From the NCBI RefSeq assembly GCF_021134715.1, contig NC_060019.1, forward strand, positions 10,244,001-10,308,000: DNA of 64,000 nt. The letters are read 5' to 3'. The notes under the pieces are model-generated. The model was not told the origin of the DNA. It worked only from the letters and a program-made list of their open reading frames with translations, and did no database searches. Below are positions 25,217-39,043 of this stretch, piece by piece (position 1 is the first letter of the stretch; each line of letters begins with the position of its first letter). The stretch is from Daphnia pulex. Taxonomy: Eukaryota > Arthropoda > Branchiopoda > Diplostraca > Daphniidae. The translations under genes and the position numbers were made by a program.

Positions 25217-25324
25217 CAGTGGACAAAAAAATGGCACTGGACACTGGACAGGACGATGACCCTGTTCCGTTTCGATCGAGCACAACACTGACGACCAAGT
25301 AACCACTCAAGCCCAGCTTATATA
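25217..25324 (-). promoter_or_regulatory. Candidate dpp promoter and noncoding exon 1
   Basis: On the minus strand TATATAAG occupies 25324-25317, and an arthropod-type initiator TCAGTGT lies at 25291-25285, so transcription would start near 25289. A good donor (CCACTG then GTGAGG) follows at 25217/25216. This would make a 73-nt noncoding exon that can join the acceptor at 23678. All three signals are seen in sequence; their joint use as the dpp promoter is inference. Confidence 0.45.
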
Positions 25325-26124
25325 TGATCTATTTAAGACTTGAGAGAGATGTTATTATCTGCTGTAAGGTAGGACACAATTTTCGGGTGGTGGTGGGGTG
25401 GGGGGTGGGCATGGGAGGTGGGCTCACACAGGTGTTAATGAAAAAGGCTTTCTTCTTTTTCTATACTTTTTTTTACCTTTGCTCATTAATCAAGGTTAAT
25501 CCTGGCCAGGGAAAAATGCGCGCGCTCTTTTTGAACAGGTGGGACCGCCCACTTTATTTCTCTCTCGACTAGTAGAACCGTAGCACCTTTCATTTTTGAC
25601 AGTTTCTTTTCCCCTCAGAGCCAGAAATGAGTTAACAACGTGTTGAAAAGAAAAATATGAAGAACAGAGAGCTTGTCAACGGTGTTATCTTTTGGACGGT
25701 GGACGTGAAACAGTTTGTGTGTGTCCGTTTTCTTCCTATTTATTCCCCGTTGTGTTAGCCATTTTGGGGTGGGGTGGTGGTTGGAGAGATAAGATACACA
25801 TGTAGTACCTGTAAGCAGAGATCTCATTGCAAGAGGGTGGGGGGAATGATGAAAAAGCGTGGGTATATTATATTACGTCCCACACGTCTTGTTTACGGTC
25901 GAAATCCAAACCCAAGGATATTTTTTGGGACTTTGATTATTTCAATTTGCAAATCACCAAATATTTTTGGGGTCGTGTGTGAATAATGACGACCGTTTTC
26001 GCACTTTGCCCGTGTGTGTCAGGCCACACCCTAAATTTCTGTTGAATCACAAAACGCCAAAACGGAGATAAGCTCACAAGCCAGATAAGATAATTTCGCC
26101 ACGCAACTGGTGCACACACAAGTG

Positions 26125-26138
26125 CCCCCCCCCCCCCC
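26125..26138. repeat. Poly-C tract
   Basis: Fourteen consecutive C residues; the complementary G-run is a potential quadruplex contributor. Confidence 0.85.
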
Positions 26139-26495
26139 AGAGATGTTTATTTGAAAAATAGGTGCGCGCGAAATTTTCGAAATTTGAAAAAAAGGAAAGA
26201 AAATAAAACGACCAAGAAAAATCGATTGGATTGGCTCTCTCGGTTGGTTCTTATATATGCAGAAGAAGAAGAGATGGGCTTGCCAACAAGAAATGGGAAA
26301 GCCGCACCTGTAAAGAGAAATAAAACAAGAGTCCGATCTCTCTCTCTCTCTCTAGCTGCTTTTGGGCCGGGTTCCTCTCACACATCACGGCCGCGTATCG
26401 TACCACCTCGACCATATTAGTCAAATAGCAGAAAGGAAATCAACATAAAAGAAGCGACTCTCCACCGTCTCTCTCCACCTGTGCCACATCTTTTC

Positions 26496-26516
26496 AGAGA
26501 GAGAGAGAGAGAGAGA
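26496..26516. repeat. (GA)n microsatellite
   Basis: About ten AG units, of the kind bound by GAGA-type factors in arthropods; binding here is untested. Confidence 0.9.
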
Positions 26517-28610
26517 TAAAAAGGAGGATTATAAGACGAGAAAAATATAAAACTCTGGCGTGATTTTTTTTAACCTTTAAATAAATAAGAAAAGAATTTT
26601 TTAAAAATGTTTTTTTGACCGCAAAAATTTCAAGCGAATAAATGGCGCCCAATTCAAAATCCTTCTTTTGAAAATGTTTCAGTTCATAGTTCAGTTTTTC
26701 TATTTTTAATTTAAAAAAAAACAAGAAATGACGCTGCAAATAAAAAGTGTTGGATCAAAGATCTTTTGGCCTCCAGCCCGGATCATATCTATACTACGTA
26801 CACTATATAACACCACCACCAATAATGATCATAAATGGCCTTGTGCAAAGGCCAAAAGGAGAGAGAGGTTGTCTCTATTCCTCTTTCATAGCTCCGACAA
26901 AAAAGTTTTTAAAAAAATATTTAGGAAGAAATAAAACACGGACAACCAACCGAAAAAAAAACAAACAAAAATGTCAAAGACAAGAAGAAAAAAAAAGTTT
27001 TTTTAGTGAGCGGAGTCAGTCAGTCTGTGATCCTTTCAGGTGGGCCGGCGACAGTATACACACGGCCCCGCTCGCCATATATACCAGAGTCACAGGTGAA
27101 ATTGGTTCATATCGCAGACTGTCCACTACCAAAAAATGTTGTCGTCGTCTTTTATTTTTCTCCCCTTTTTTCAGACCTTTTCCCCTTTGTCTGCCCATGT
27201 CTATCCCTTCCGACTAAAACTCGATTGAAAAATTTGGGTTTCAATCCTTGGAGGAGCCACACAGCGCCAACACTAAAAAATAAAGCAATTTGGGTTTAAG
27301 ATTGTTTTTACCTTGGTCATATTCCGTCGTCTAGCATGTTTTTTGTCCACGACTGGCCCCCACCCCTTTTTGTTTGTTATTTCGCTTAATTTTGGGTAAT
27401 TTCTTTCTTTAGTTGGCGATCACTTTATTGGGTGGTGGAGAAATTTCCTCGGACTCAAAATTGAACCAAAACACTTTTTTTTTTAATTTTCTTCTTTGAT
27501 GGTTGAATATATTGTCCAGTTATTTTGTAAAAAAATTCACAATTCACTCGTAGAAATTTTCGGGGCCGGCGGTGTTCAAATCAAATCAAACGAAAATAAA
27601 GAACTTTCACAGAATCACGAATCCGTCCGTCGCCAAATTCAAAACTCGGAAACTTCGGTTTCACCTCGACACACGTAAAAAAACACACGGGAGAAAATAA
27701 GAAGAAGTTAAAAACACTTTCGGGACGACCAGAGAAATTATTTTCGACCTCCCCTCAAAAAAAATAATCAAACAGAAAACCAAGTGGGTCGCACAAATCG
27801 ATGAAAAATTGACAATCGAATAAAACCGTCAAAGTTTCGACAAAATTTCTTGGTTGTTTGGTTTCTCTTGGCGTTCAAAAACTTTGTGAAAAAAAAAATT
27901 CAGAGTCGAGTTAAAACGGAAAAAAAAATTGCGTGGATTATGTAGCACACACCTGCGCCGTACCTGAAGGGAGAGCGGCAACTGAAAATGTTGGAGACCG
28001 GCAAGAGTGGTTTAAAACGGACTTTTCTTTGGGGGTTCTTCTTCTTCTTTATTTTCTTTATATTTTTTCCGTTTTGGGTTTGTGTGTGTGTGTGTTGGTT
28101 GGGGGCTTCTATCTCTCTCTCCTCACTCCTCCTACCTTTTGGGTTTGTCTTTTCTCCTCCCACCTCCCACCTCCCAACCCACCACCTCCTGCTTCGTATC
28201 AGGTGGAACTAAAGGTAAGAAAAAGGGAGGGGAAACCACTCGGAAAAGATGTGCCAGAGGGGGGGGAACACACGACAGAGGAGGAGGACGGAAGGGGGAG
28301 GCCCACGGGGCATAGACCATCGCACCCAACTTCTTCTTCTTCTTCTTCCAACAAACTTTTTCTTCTTCTTCTTCCAACAGGTAAAACAAAACCAAAAAAT
28401 TAAGAATAAAAAATTAAGACAAATCAAGAGTACCATGGCCCTACCGTCTAAATAATATTCACGGTCGAGCGCTATCTATACGCATAGGTCAAAAGAGAAT
28501 AAATAAAAATCGATTTTTCACCTGCTGTTGACAAAATAAGAGACTAGGTGCGTAAAAAGAAACTCGGCAATAATATCCAGCGGGTGGGACCCCCCTCACC
28601 TATATGGGGA

Positions 28611-28622
28611 GGGGGGGGGGGG
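28611..28622. repeat. Poly-G tract
   Basis: Twelve consecutive G residues directly after GGGGA. Confidence 0.85.
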
Positions 28623-31600
28623 ATACCTTTTATTCTTTAAAAATTTTTTCCCGTATACTACGCGGATATGTACATGCATGTGTGAATTGAAACAAGGTCT
28701 TTTTTCTTTTTCTTTTTTAATTCTTTCTGTTCTAATTCCTTCATTCTTCCCCTCTTCTTCAACCAGGAGAGAGTGAACACACACCACCTGGAGAAGACCC
28801 CCAAGAGTTGTCAGAAGAGGATACACACACACACGTACATTTACTGTAAATAGGAAAAAAGAAGAAGAAGAAGATGGGGGCCCACAGGTGTGCTGGCTGG
28901 AGACCCCAAGAAACTCTTAGCGTGGCCCTTTTTTTTTCCTGGGAGTGTGTGTTGCGCCCAGGGTTTTTTCTCTGGTAGACAGCATGCCGCCAGCCCAGTG
29001 GGGGGCCAAGGACGGCCTTCTTCTTCCAACTTATTCTTCTTCTTCTTGGCCGTAGATACTGTGAAATGTCCGCCATCATCAATTCACGTTTACCCAACAA
29101 AGTCGTGTCTCTTTTTTTTTTCTCTTTTTTTCATTTTCATTTTATGTTTATTTCGTGTGTGTGTGTGTATAATATCTTGTCGATATCATTACGCATGAAT
29201 TATTCATCGGCGCGTGTTCAGCGCGCGTGCCCCCGGCTCTCCCCCCCCCCTTCTTATTGCACATGTATATATCCAGCGGATGATACCGAGCTATATATAT
29301 AAGTTACTTATATAGTAAGAGAGAGAATGGAAAAAAAGGTTTTGGTAGAAAAGATCTTTTCTTTTCTTTTCTTTTTGAGGCTATTTGGCAGTGAAGGATA
29401 TTGTCGGATGGGCATTATGCGGACGACCGCTGTACAGGTGGATCGGACGCACAGGTGTTCCAAACTTCGCATTCACACACACACACAAAAGGAGAAAAAA
29501 AGAAAAAAAGGGAGATGTGAAATTCGATCCATCCATCCACCGGACGATTTTTTCCGTTGTGAAAAAAAAGAAGAAAATTTAATTCGTTCGGTTTTATTCA
29601 ATTGAAACGAAGAAAAATCGATAAAAATGAATAAAAGAAATTTGGATAGACATATATAAAATCGTTCCAGCTTTCGATTGTTTTGTTTTTTTTTGTTGTT
29701 GGCCAGTTTATCTACCTGGTACGACAAGAAGCAACGAGGGCCAGCCAAAATAAAATAAAATAGAAATAAAAATAGTCGGGAGGCTTTCACCCGATTTCTG
29801 TTGTGGGCCCCGGCGATCGTGATTAACGCCAACTGATAACCAAACAGCCATTTGTTTAGTTCTACCTCCAGTTCTCCCCCCCTTTTCTCTCATTGACAAA
29901 CCGGATTTCATTTGGGAAGGATAAACAAACAAAAAAACAATTTGAATTCAAAATAACAAATGGAAATTTAAAAAAAGAGATGGATGGACTTTTTTTTCTT
30001 ATCACCTAGGCTCAATTCGGTTTGGGACCGACACGGGCTCTTGTATATTTTGTCTTGATAAATAATTATACCAAAAATCTGATCAAACGGGTATTTTGGC
30101 GAATTGGACGGGAGCGCGCGGAAGACTTTTGAAATCATCCGCGCGGAATGGCCAAGTAGCAACTACTATTTGTTAGTAGAGTGGAGGGAGTTGGCGGTGG
30201 CATTTGATATGGAAATTGTGATACGATCCGGTATTTATTTAAAAAAAAACCCAAACAAACTTTGATGATGTTCCATGTCCAAATCCAGAAAACGCCAATT
30301 GTTTTTATTTATTTCCCCGCAGAATAAATGAATTCCGTTGGTGAATTTCAATGAACATTTTCTTTTATTTTCACGTTTACCTTTTGCCAGGTTAAATTTA
30401 AAAAAAAAAAAAGAATTTCCCCCGTTCACGGATGGAAACAAGGTGCGACCGAAAGTTCCCAACAACAACAACGAAACAACATTTTAATCTCAACAAATTT
30501 ATATTTTTCCTTTTTGAAATAAACCGTGAAAGAAACACCTGTGCGCTCCAAAGTTTATATATTTTTCTTCTTCTTCTTTCCTGCTGCACAGCCACTCCAT
30601 ATTTTGGTTCGACAGGGCCCAACCCCGGTCTCACCTGTTACGACGTAATAAGACTCCCCACCTCCCCAAAAACTTATTATACTGCGCGTTCGTTCGTTCG
30701 TTCGTTTTCTTTTATATTTCTTTTCCCATTACCCGGCAGGTATATATATTTTTTTCTTTTTTAATTCTCCCAGCTGATCTTTTGACTTCATTCATTCATG
30801 AACAGAGTCAACCTCCAAAAAGAAAAGAAGAAAAAAGGTACAAACAACAAACAAACAAGAGACGGGCCCCTCCCTGATGTTTCATTGTTCTTTTCCACAT
30901 TCCTTATTTAATTTTTCATTTGATATTCGCGATTAAAACCAAACAAAAAGACGTTTCGTAACGGCAATCAGTTAATTATCAACAACAACAAGCGAGTTGA
31001 AGGTCCCCCCTCGGGCGCTACATACGGATGATGATGCAACCACCCGAAAAAAAAAATGTTGAAATCTCTTGAGGAGTTATTTGATGTAATAATAATTTAA
31101 TGTAATCATCGTCGGTAGAGGAGGACTATTATATGCAAATGATGTCAAGCTGTTGAGAGATTGTGTGTGTACACAGGTGTTGAGCTCTCTCTTCTTCTTC
31201 TTCTTTTTCTTTTGGGGATAAACATTGGAATTCTTCCCATTTGTGATCTCGCCAATTAGATAAGCGTTGGTGTTTTTCTTCTTCTTCTTCTTTCCAGGAA
31301 TCCCTGGCCAGTAGTTAACAGCAGGTGGTGCGCATTTCCAGTCAAAAGGTGCGAATGGATAAAAGAGGGGCTTGGCCCATCAACACCATTCCAACACCAC
31401 ATTTTTGCATATTATCCACAAAGCTGGACGTCGTCTATCCGTCGTTGTATAGGTCATGGATGGAAAATAAAACAATTGCGCAAAATGGGAGCGGTGGGGG
31501 GGGGAAATTTCAAAAAAAACTTTCAAATCAGTTGGACGAGAAAACACCTAGCTCTCAAGTTGCCCGGCAACTGGGCAAGATGATGCGTCACTGTTTGAAT

Positions 31601-33079
31601 AAGAGAGAGAAAAAGGGGGCCAGCAGCAAAGCTGGAGATGGAATGCGTCCTGTGTGTGAACGATCGTCCTCCCGAATAAAAATTTCGCTGACTAGTTGGA
31701 TAGGAATTTGTTTTCCACCTGTCGGCCGGTTCATTACAGACAACAAAATGGCCACTCTGGGGGCCAGCAACAAGTTGGCACCAGAACCTTATTCTCTCCT
31801 ATCTCTGCTCGCAAGTTATTGAAGTTGTTTATATGTCGTAACCCAGGTGTGTGCGCATACAAAACGGCTACAATCTTATAAGAAGAGATAAGTTCCACAG
31901 CGAATAAAAAAGTTAAAAATCTCTTTTTTTTTCTTTCTCGCTGTTGGCCTCAATGTCGCCGGTCACATATTATTCGTTGGAATATATATGTAGAGACAAA
32001 TATTTATTAGATGCAGTTTGATTGTGTCCCTTTTCTGGTCCCTCGCATTCGTTTTTTGTTTGCCTTTCTCTCCTCTCTTACGTGTTTTTTTTTTTCTCTT
32101 TTTTTAAAAACACCCGCGAGATCTAAACACAAGATGAACGACGTTGGCACGAGAACTTGAAAAGTTCTTTTTTCAGATTTCCAAATTCCCCAGATCGAAA
32201 AAAGAAAACGGGACAGGAATTATTATTCGATACGCCGGGGATTTTAAAAAATTTTGGATTTTTAAAAATATTTTGATTAATTAGCGTAATCGTGGCCACC
32301 GGTTTCCATCACATATCGACTGGGGGTATTTGTGCTTTTATTATTATTGTCCCCGTTTTGTATTTCTCATTCTGGTCCCTTTTTTCCATCTTCTTCTTCT
32401 TCTTCTTCCAGGAAAAAAGAAAAGCACTCAGCATCCCCTTCCCCCTTAACTTTCTTGGGTTTCCTCATTTGGAGGGTGGAAAAAGGTTTTTATCTTTCTT
32501 TTTGTTTTTCCAATTTAAAAGTTTTACCCTCCAGTAAAAAAAAAGTTAAAATTTAAAAAAATAAATCTTCCCCGAAAAATCGATTTTTAGTAAATATGTT
32601 TGAAAAATTATCCAGTGAAATTCCACCGAGTTCAAATTTTTCTACAAAATTTTTGCGGGAATTTTGAAAAAATAGACGAAAAAATTTTTGTTAAAAACCT
32701 GGAACTGTTGAGTCGATGACGATTGGATGTGTCCAGTCGATGGATGGACGGGCGGGAGAGGAGGATGAAGTTGGCAGTGGGCGAGTGCGTTGCTGATACA
32801 ACCGCGGGAGATCCGTGTCATCCTGGCCTTTTAGCAGTTTAGCACAGCGGTGGTGGCGATCCTCCCTGACTGGCAATCACGCAGTGCCCGATCTTCATAG
32901 CACACACACACACACACGACACCAAAACGCAATGATGGGCACAACAACACACCTGGCACTATCAACAGCACGATGGATCAAACTGATGGATTGGAAAACG
33001 GCCGCCGTTGTCCAAACGTGGCGTGTGTTATATATATATATTCAACTGGACGCAACTTTCACTTCTTCACTCACGACAC

Positions 33080-33166
33080 ACAACTGACGATGGCGTAACA
33101 CTGAACGCAATAGCCAATAACTAACAGGGTTTCAAAATGGCGACGAAATTGGCGGGCATTTTATAA
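33080..33166 (-). promoter_or_regulatory. Possible distal TATA/initiator promoter
   Basis: Minus-strand TATAAAATGC lies near 33165, and two TCAGT initiator words follow (near 33100 and 33086). The spacing (about 60 bp or more) is longer than the usual 30 bp, so this is weak. It could be an alternative dpp start or chance. Confidence 0.2.
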
Positions 33167-36100
33167 CCGACGATTTTTTAAAAACAAAATAAATCACGAA
33201 CACACACACTCTCGGGCTGGGAGACGCACGTGGAATGGATTGTCCAACCGGGAATCCCTGGAGGGAGAAAAAAGAAACAGAATTAAATATCGATTTAAAA
33301 ATAAAATAAAAAGGAGGAAACGATTGGGTGGAAAAATAAAAAGAAGAAGGTCGATATTCTTTTTTAACCTTCGTCTACTTTTTATTTTTATATTCCTTTT
33401 TTTGTTTCGGAAGGTAAAAACAAAAGAAGAAGAAGAAGAAAAACCAGGTGGAAAACTTAAGACAAAAAGAAGAAGAAGAAGAAGTAGGGGGTGGATTGAA
33501 AAAGAGAGGGGGGGGGAAGGGCAGAAAAATGGAGGGGGAAAAGTTTTTATTCCGTTTGGAACTTGGAAGGTTTTTGGGTTGGGTTTTTCAGGAGGGAGGG
33601 TCATCTCTTTTGTCGTCTCAAAATGTCTGAAATTTCATTCCCCCCAAAAAAGAAAAATTGATTTTCGATAGTTTTTAATGAAATTACAAAATGTTGATCA
33701 ATCTTATTGCACAGTCTATTGTTTGTTTTAATTGAAGTGGGGGTCCATTCCACCTGGGACTGGAAAGGTGTCAAAAAAGTAACAGACGGGAAAAGTTGCA
33801 CATGAAGAAAACACAGGTGTTGTGTGAGGTAGGGTGGGGGGGATCTAATGAGTCTAACACCTTTTTGCTGGAAATGGCGGATGCACAGGTGCACAACTTT
33901 GTTGGTGTTTTGGTTCTTGGCACCGAGAAGAAGAAATTCCGTTTGATGAGGCGAAACAGAAATTCGATCAAAAGAAACAAACAAGGAAAAATTGAGGGGG
34001 GAAAAATGCCACCGACCAACCGCACTGGTCACATCACACGAAGGACTGAGAGCCCAGGAGTAGAAAGAGACGCTTCCACTGGGCAGCCAGCAGACGAAAA
34101 ATAAAAATCCCCTGGAAATGCATCCCAATGTTTGTATATATATATATATATCTATCGGCTATATCTTTTCTTCCAAACTAAATACCATTTTCTTTCTCTC
34201 TGTGTACACGAAGGTAGAGGGCGATCTAAACACACACACAGGGACAACATTGCCAGCAGCACTTTGGAGGAGGGGGAAAAAGGTAAAACAAGATGGTCAC
34301 CCCATCAAGAAAAACCCCCAAAAAAGGTTTTTTTTTTTTTTTTCTTTTTAAAAAACATACATCTATTTAGAGTGGCTTTTAAGCTTCTTCTCTTTTTAGT
34401 TTTTTACCCCTCGAACATTCCCTGGGCATATCGGAAAAAAGTATCGTCCAGTGACTATCGATTCTTATTTTTGGAGACGAACGACAACGTATACCGGGAA
34501 AGAGAATGGGGCAATTAAAAGGTAAAAACAGACCCTCTCTTTTTTTGTGACTGGGGTCGGGTGGCGACAGGAGCCCCAACGGTTATATATACACATGGTG
34601 GAATAGAGAGATGAGAGATGACAAGGAGCCGAAGGAGAACAAAAGTCGTCCAAGGTTTCCGCAGGATGAATCTGAAGGAGCAAAAGAAAGAAGAGGAGGC
34701 CATATAATAAATATAAGGCTCCCCTTCCATACAAGGAGAAATCTAATAAAGAAAATGACAACTCGAAAAAGGTCACTATACTTGTCAGCGCCATGCCAAA
34801 TTTCAATGTCCAACACAATTTTTTATTTCAAAGGTATATTTTTTGTTTTCAGCGTGAATTTGAAACCCGGAAATTAAAATTGAAGCGGGAAATTCAAAAT
34901 GATGAGCTTTTGAAAAATGTATAAGACACCGACCAATGATCAAAGGGCATATCAAATTGCTCAACTGTACAAGCTCACCCTTGTTTATCGAATGATTTGC
35001 GACCAGCGGCGCAGTGTGTACACGTGTAATCAATATTGGCTTACACACAACTCGTGTTTGTTGTTGTTGTGTGTTTTCGTCTGTTAAGAAAAAGTGGGTT
35101 GCCTTGATTTTTTCAGATTCGTTTTATTCTGTGTGTGTCCTCCTCTCAATTTTCTTTTGCCTCAATCTTTGTAATCACGTCGGCGTTCGTGATTGCATAG
35201 CCTTGTGCGTCCAATCCCGCGCGCTTCTACATAGCCCTATGGTATTAGAAGCGTAACAACAACAACAACAACCGAGAAAATTTCTATTTGGAGGCTATTG
35301 GATTTTTGTTTTTTCGTCCACAGGTGTGCAGCTTATTCTCTCTCTATTGCGGCTTTTCCTCCCCCTTCTGTATACGAGTTCGGTTGGCGAGTGGGTTGGA
35401 AGAAGGAGTCATCCTCCGCCATAACCCGCGCACTTTGCTCTGTAATTAAGACGGAAAAGAAAAAGAAAAACCCGGCAGAAATGTTTTTTTCGACCGCTCT
35501 TTTCCCCCCCCCCCATCCTCTCAATACACACACACATAGATATAAATTACATATAGAGTTAAAATAGGGGAGGATCTACCTCTCTAGTACTGGTCGAACA
35601 AAAACGAAGAAACGAAAATGTTATCTCTACCAAAAGAAGAATTTAGACAAGAAAAAAAAGATTCAACTGGGCGGATCCGAATTTTATGTACGAACTTAAT
35701 ATTCCCTTTAATTTTTATTTTTTCAGGAAAAAACCAGAAAAAAAGGTTTGGTTATTTTCTTCTTTGGCCAGCAACAAGAAGACGAAGCGGAACATTTAAA
35801 CGATTCCGATTGGGAAAAATAAACAATATATATTTTTTTTTTATTAATATATGCGCAGTTATTAGGTAAGCGCCTCAGAGAGAAGGTGTGTCGGATCTCT
35901 ATTGCCTTGGAAGAAAACATGCCGACAAAATGCGATGAGATATCGTATGGTAAATAGTTTCGGAAAGAGAAAAATAAGCCGCGCGCGAAACATTTTGAAA
36001 AATTGATGGCCAAAGAATTTCGTCATTTTCTTTTTAAAAAAGAAGAAAGTTTTCTTCTTTTTTTTGTTGTTTTTTTTTTAAAAGCTGCTGGGTAGGTTTA

Positions 36101-39025
36101 TACAAAGGTGCAGCCGGAGCACAGGTGTGTGTGTCCATTCATCTCCATCCGGCGAAACTGTTGGGAGAATCAATTCGCCATGGGACGTCCAGCAGTGTGG
36201 AAGAAAGTCAATCAAAAACGTATAGATATCTGAGGAAAAAATTGAAAAATTGAATGACAATTCACTGGAGAGAAAGGTGTCGGATGGAAAACACAACACG
36301 GACAAAGGTGAGAGCGACTATATGGACGGTTGTATATAGGAAGAAGAAAATACGAAGAATATGTGAAAAAAGAAGAAGAAGAATAGACGAGACTGGAGAA
36401 TCAGGCGCAGCAGACTGCGTGGCGGCTGTTGTTCCGTTTTTTCTCTCTTCGACACCCCAGGGGAGTTTTTACCTTGGCCAGCAAAACCACAAGGAGAGAG
36501 AAGCACCGGGGCTGCTGCTGCTGCCATCATCATCATCGCTACATATAAGAATTTAGGTCTTTTTTTTTTTTAATAATAATAAAAAAGGGGGCACAAGAAA
36601 AGCGGATCCATTTTTGAAAGACTTTTATTTTTCCGTGTGTTGTCCACCTGTGCAGCAGCAGCACCGCGAGTTCAACATTTTCTCTTTGACAGGAGCCAGT
36701 CACTTTCCTCGACAGAGTTTTAATTGACGTGGGGTCGGGCCTATACTGCTGTCTAAATTTATTTTGTATCTCAACAATCAAGTGCTAATACATTTGGCCA
36801 CCGCGCAGAAAAGATTTCGCAGAAAAGCGATTCACACCGAAATCGCAGAGATTAGACATGCCGTGTTACATGTGGCTTTAGACACCTGATCATTTTTATT
36901 TTTCCAAAAAAAGGAGGCCATTTCTTTCTTGGGAAAAACGTCCACACCCACACTTATATAGTAAGTAGTAATAGTGGGAAAATGTCACACTCGAGTAGTA
37001 CAATCGTTTTCTTGTTCTGCTGGACAACCCCCCTGGTGGGCCAGTGTATAGGCCATCACTCTCTCTCTTTCTGCTGAGAATAGAAGAGAAAGAGTTGATT
37101 ATACTGACCGTTTAGGCCTCTGCTGTAGGACCACCTTCATCTATCAAGTCGCTAGAAGAAGAAAAAGAGAAAATGTCTTTTTCTTATTTTTCCAACAACC
37201 AGCCCCCACATCTCAATATTATCTTTCAACACCGGCCCGCCTTCTTTTTTCCATACTTCGCTCACCTGCTGCTGTCTAATACTCAATACAAGTCGAGTGT
37301 GTGTCAAGTTTTTCACTTGAGTTTGAAAAGAAAATACGAAGAACCGATTATACCACTTTCTATGCACCGCGAATGATTTCAATCAAATGGAATCAAATCA
37401 GAATCTTCTTTGAAATAATTATCCAAGTTTACTCCCCAAATCATTTTGCGGAGAATTACAATGGCAGTCATTATTAGAATTACAATATAATGAATAGAAA
37501 TCGTGGACACAATCTCAAATGTGTGCGCACATTTCCAAAGAGAAATAACAAAAACAATTGTGGAATGGCATTTGCTGGAACGAGAAAAACGAGATGACGG
37601 CGAACTCAGAAACCTCATCGTCGTGTGCTGTGTACAGACAAACTCTCTTGCGTCACCCCCCTTGTTTTTATTGTAAACCAGCTGGCCGTCGAGAGCGATA
37701 CAATCAATGTCGCATTTTCTAGCGTACACAAAAACCTTGACTGGCTGAGCTAAGCTAACCTTAACGAGCTCATAATAACAATCACAATAATAATATCTGT
37801 TATAGACATTTAAGAAGACGAATGGACGTGCACACCTGTGGGCGCGCGCGTATATATATTTTCGTTTCGCCACTTTTATTTACAGTTTCTAACTACACAA
37901 TAAAACCTGTTCTTCTTTTATATCTACACTCGGTAAAAACTTAGTTTTGTGGAAAAAAAAAGAGACGACCACTCAGTTCCCAATGACCGGCCCTTTTTCT
38001 TATCGATATTATACCCACTGGGAGGACAGATAGCAGGACACTCAATAGCGTGCAGAGTTACAATAATACTACGCACTTTTTAAACACAAAAAGCTTGTTA
38101 GTTGAAACTTCTTTTTTATCCCCTATCCAATATAATGTAAGAGAAAAGAAAAGTTGCACGCAAAGTGCACGTCATTTAACAAATTTTCCAGCTGGCCATT
38201 CATTTGACAGCCTGGCGTACAATGGCAAAGTGCAGAACTGTCACATAATTATTTTAGCCTAGGTGACACACGTACGCGTCATGATGATTAACATCACAGG
38301 ACATTTTTTAATTTATTTTTTTCCACAACTTTTTCTGGGAAATCATCAAATTTGTAAAGAAATTTTTCCGTTTTTTATTAGAAAAGATAATAAAACATCT
38401 CGTCCATCGGGGTCAGAAAAATCAGGTTTGGGAATTTTGTCTTCTGCGGTCGAGAAATTTAGAATTTTCTTCGGAGAATAACACACACACTCGCATGTGT
38501 GTGTGTGTGGGTAATATCAATTTGAATTTGGGGGGATTTCGAGGCCTGTTAACAATAACAGGATCCATTAACATTCAAGGGAAGAAACAAAAACAAAAAA
38601 AACGAGATATCGAAGCGCTTTTCTTTCCGAGGGGGGAAATTCAAAAACTTTTGTCGATTGTTTCATGTCGCGTCATGCTGGTCAAAAATGGGGGGGTCGA
38701 ACTTTTGTATAGCGTCTCCTTATTTTGTTTTCTATTTTCCTTTTTAATAATAATAACGTAATCAACAATATTATTTATTACCAGGGCGCGGTATTTTGAT
38801 TTTTTAACAGGTCAGGGTCCATTTTCCATTATTAGTTGGCAGCGCAGCGACAGGTGGCGTGCACATCATAACCGCTCCTTTTCAGCGCTCTCTCTCTCTC
38901 TGGCCGTGTGTGTGGCCGGCTAAACTAACCATCTGAATTCCCAATCTATAAAAAATGAAAATAAAAATACACGTACAAGAAGAAAGAGATAAACTGCATT
39001 TCAGAATGATTTGAATAATGAAAGC

Positions 39026-39043
39026 CGCGCGCGCGCGCGCGCG
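39026..39043. repeat. (CG)n tract
   Basis: Nine alternating CG units, a classic Z-DNA-prone sequence, inside otherwise AT-rich DNA. Confidence 0.9.

Noticed and set aside
33240..33671. 143-codon plus-strand frame rich in Lys/Arg/Glu
   Set aside because: It translates GAA and A-rich simple repeats.
37379..37873. 164-codon minus-strand open frame upstream of dpp
   Set aside because: The translation is low in recognisable features, with no family resemblance or splice context; a chance frame in intergenic DNA is likelier.
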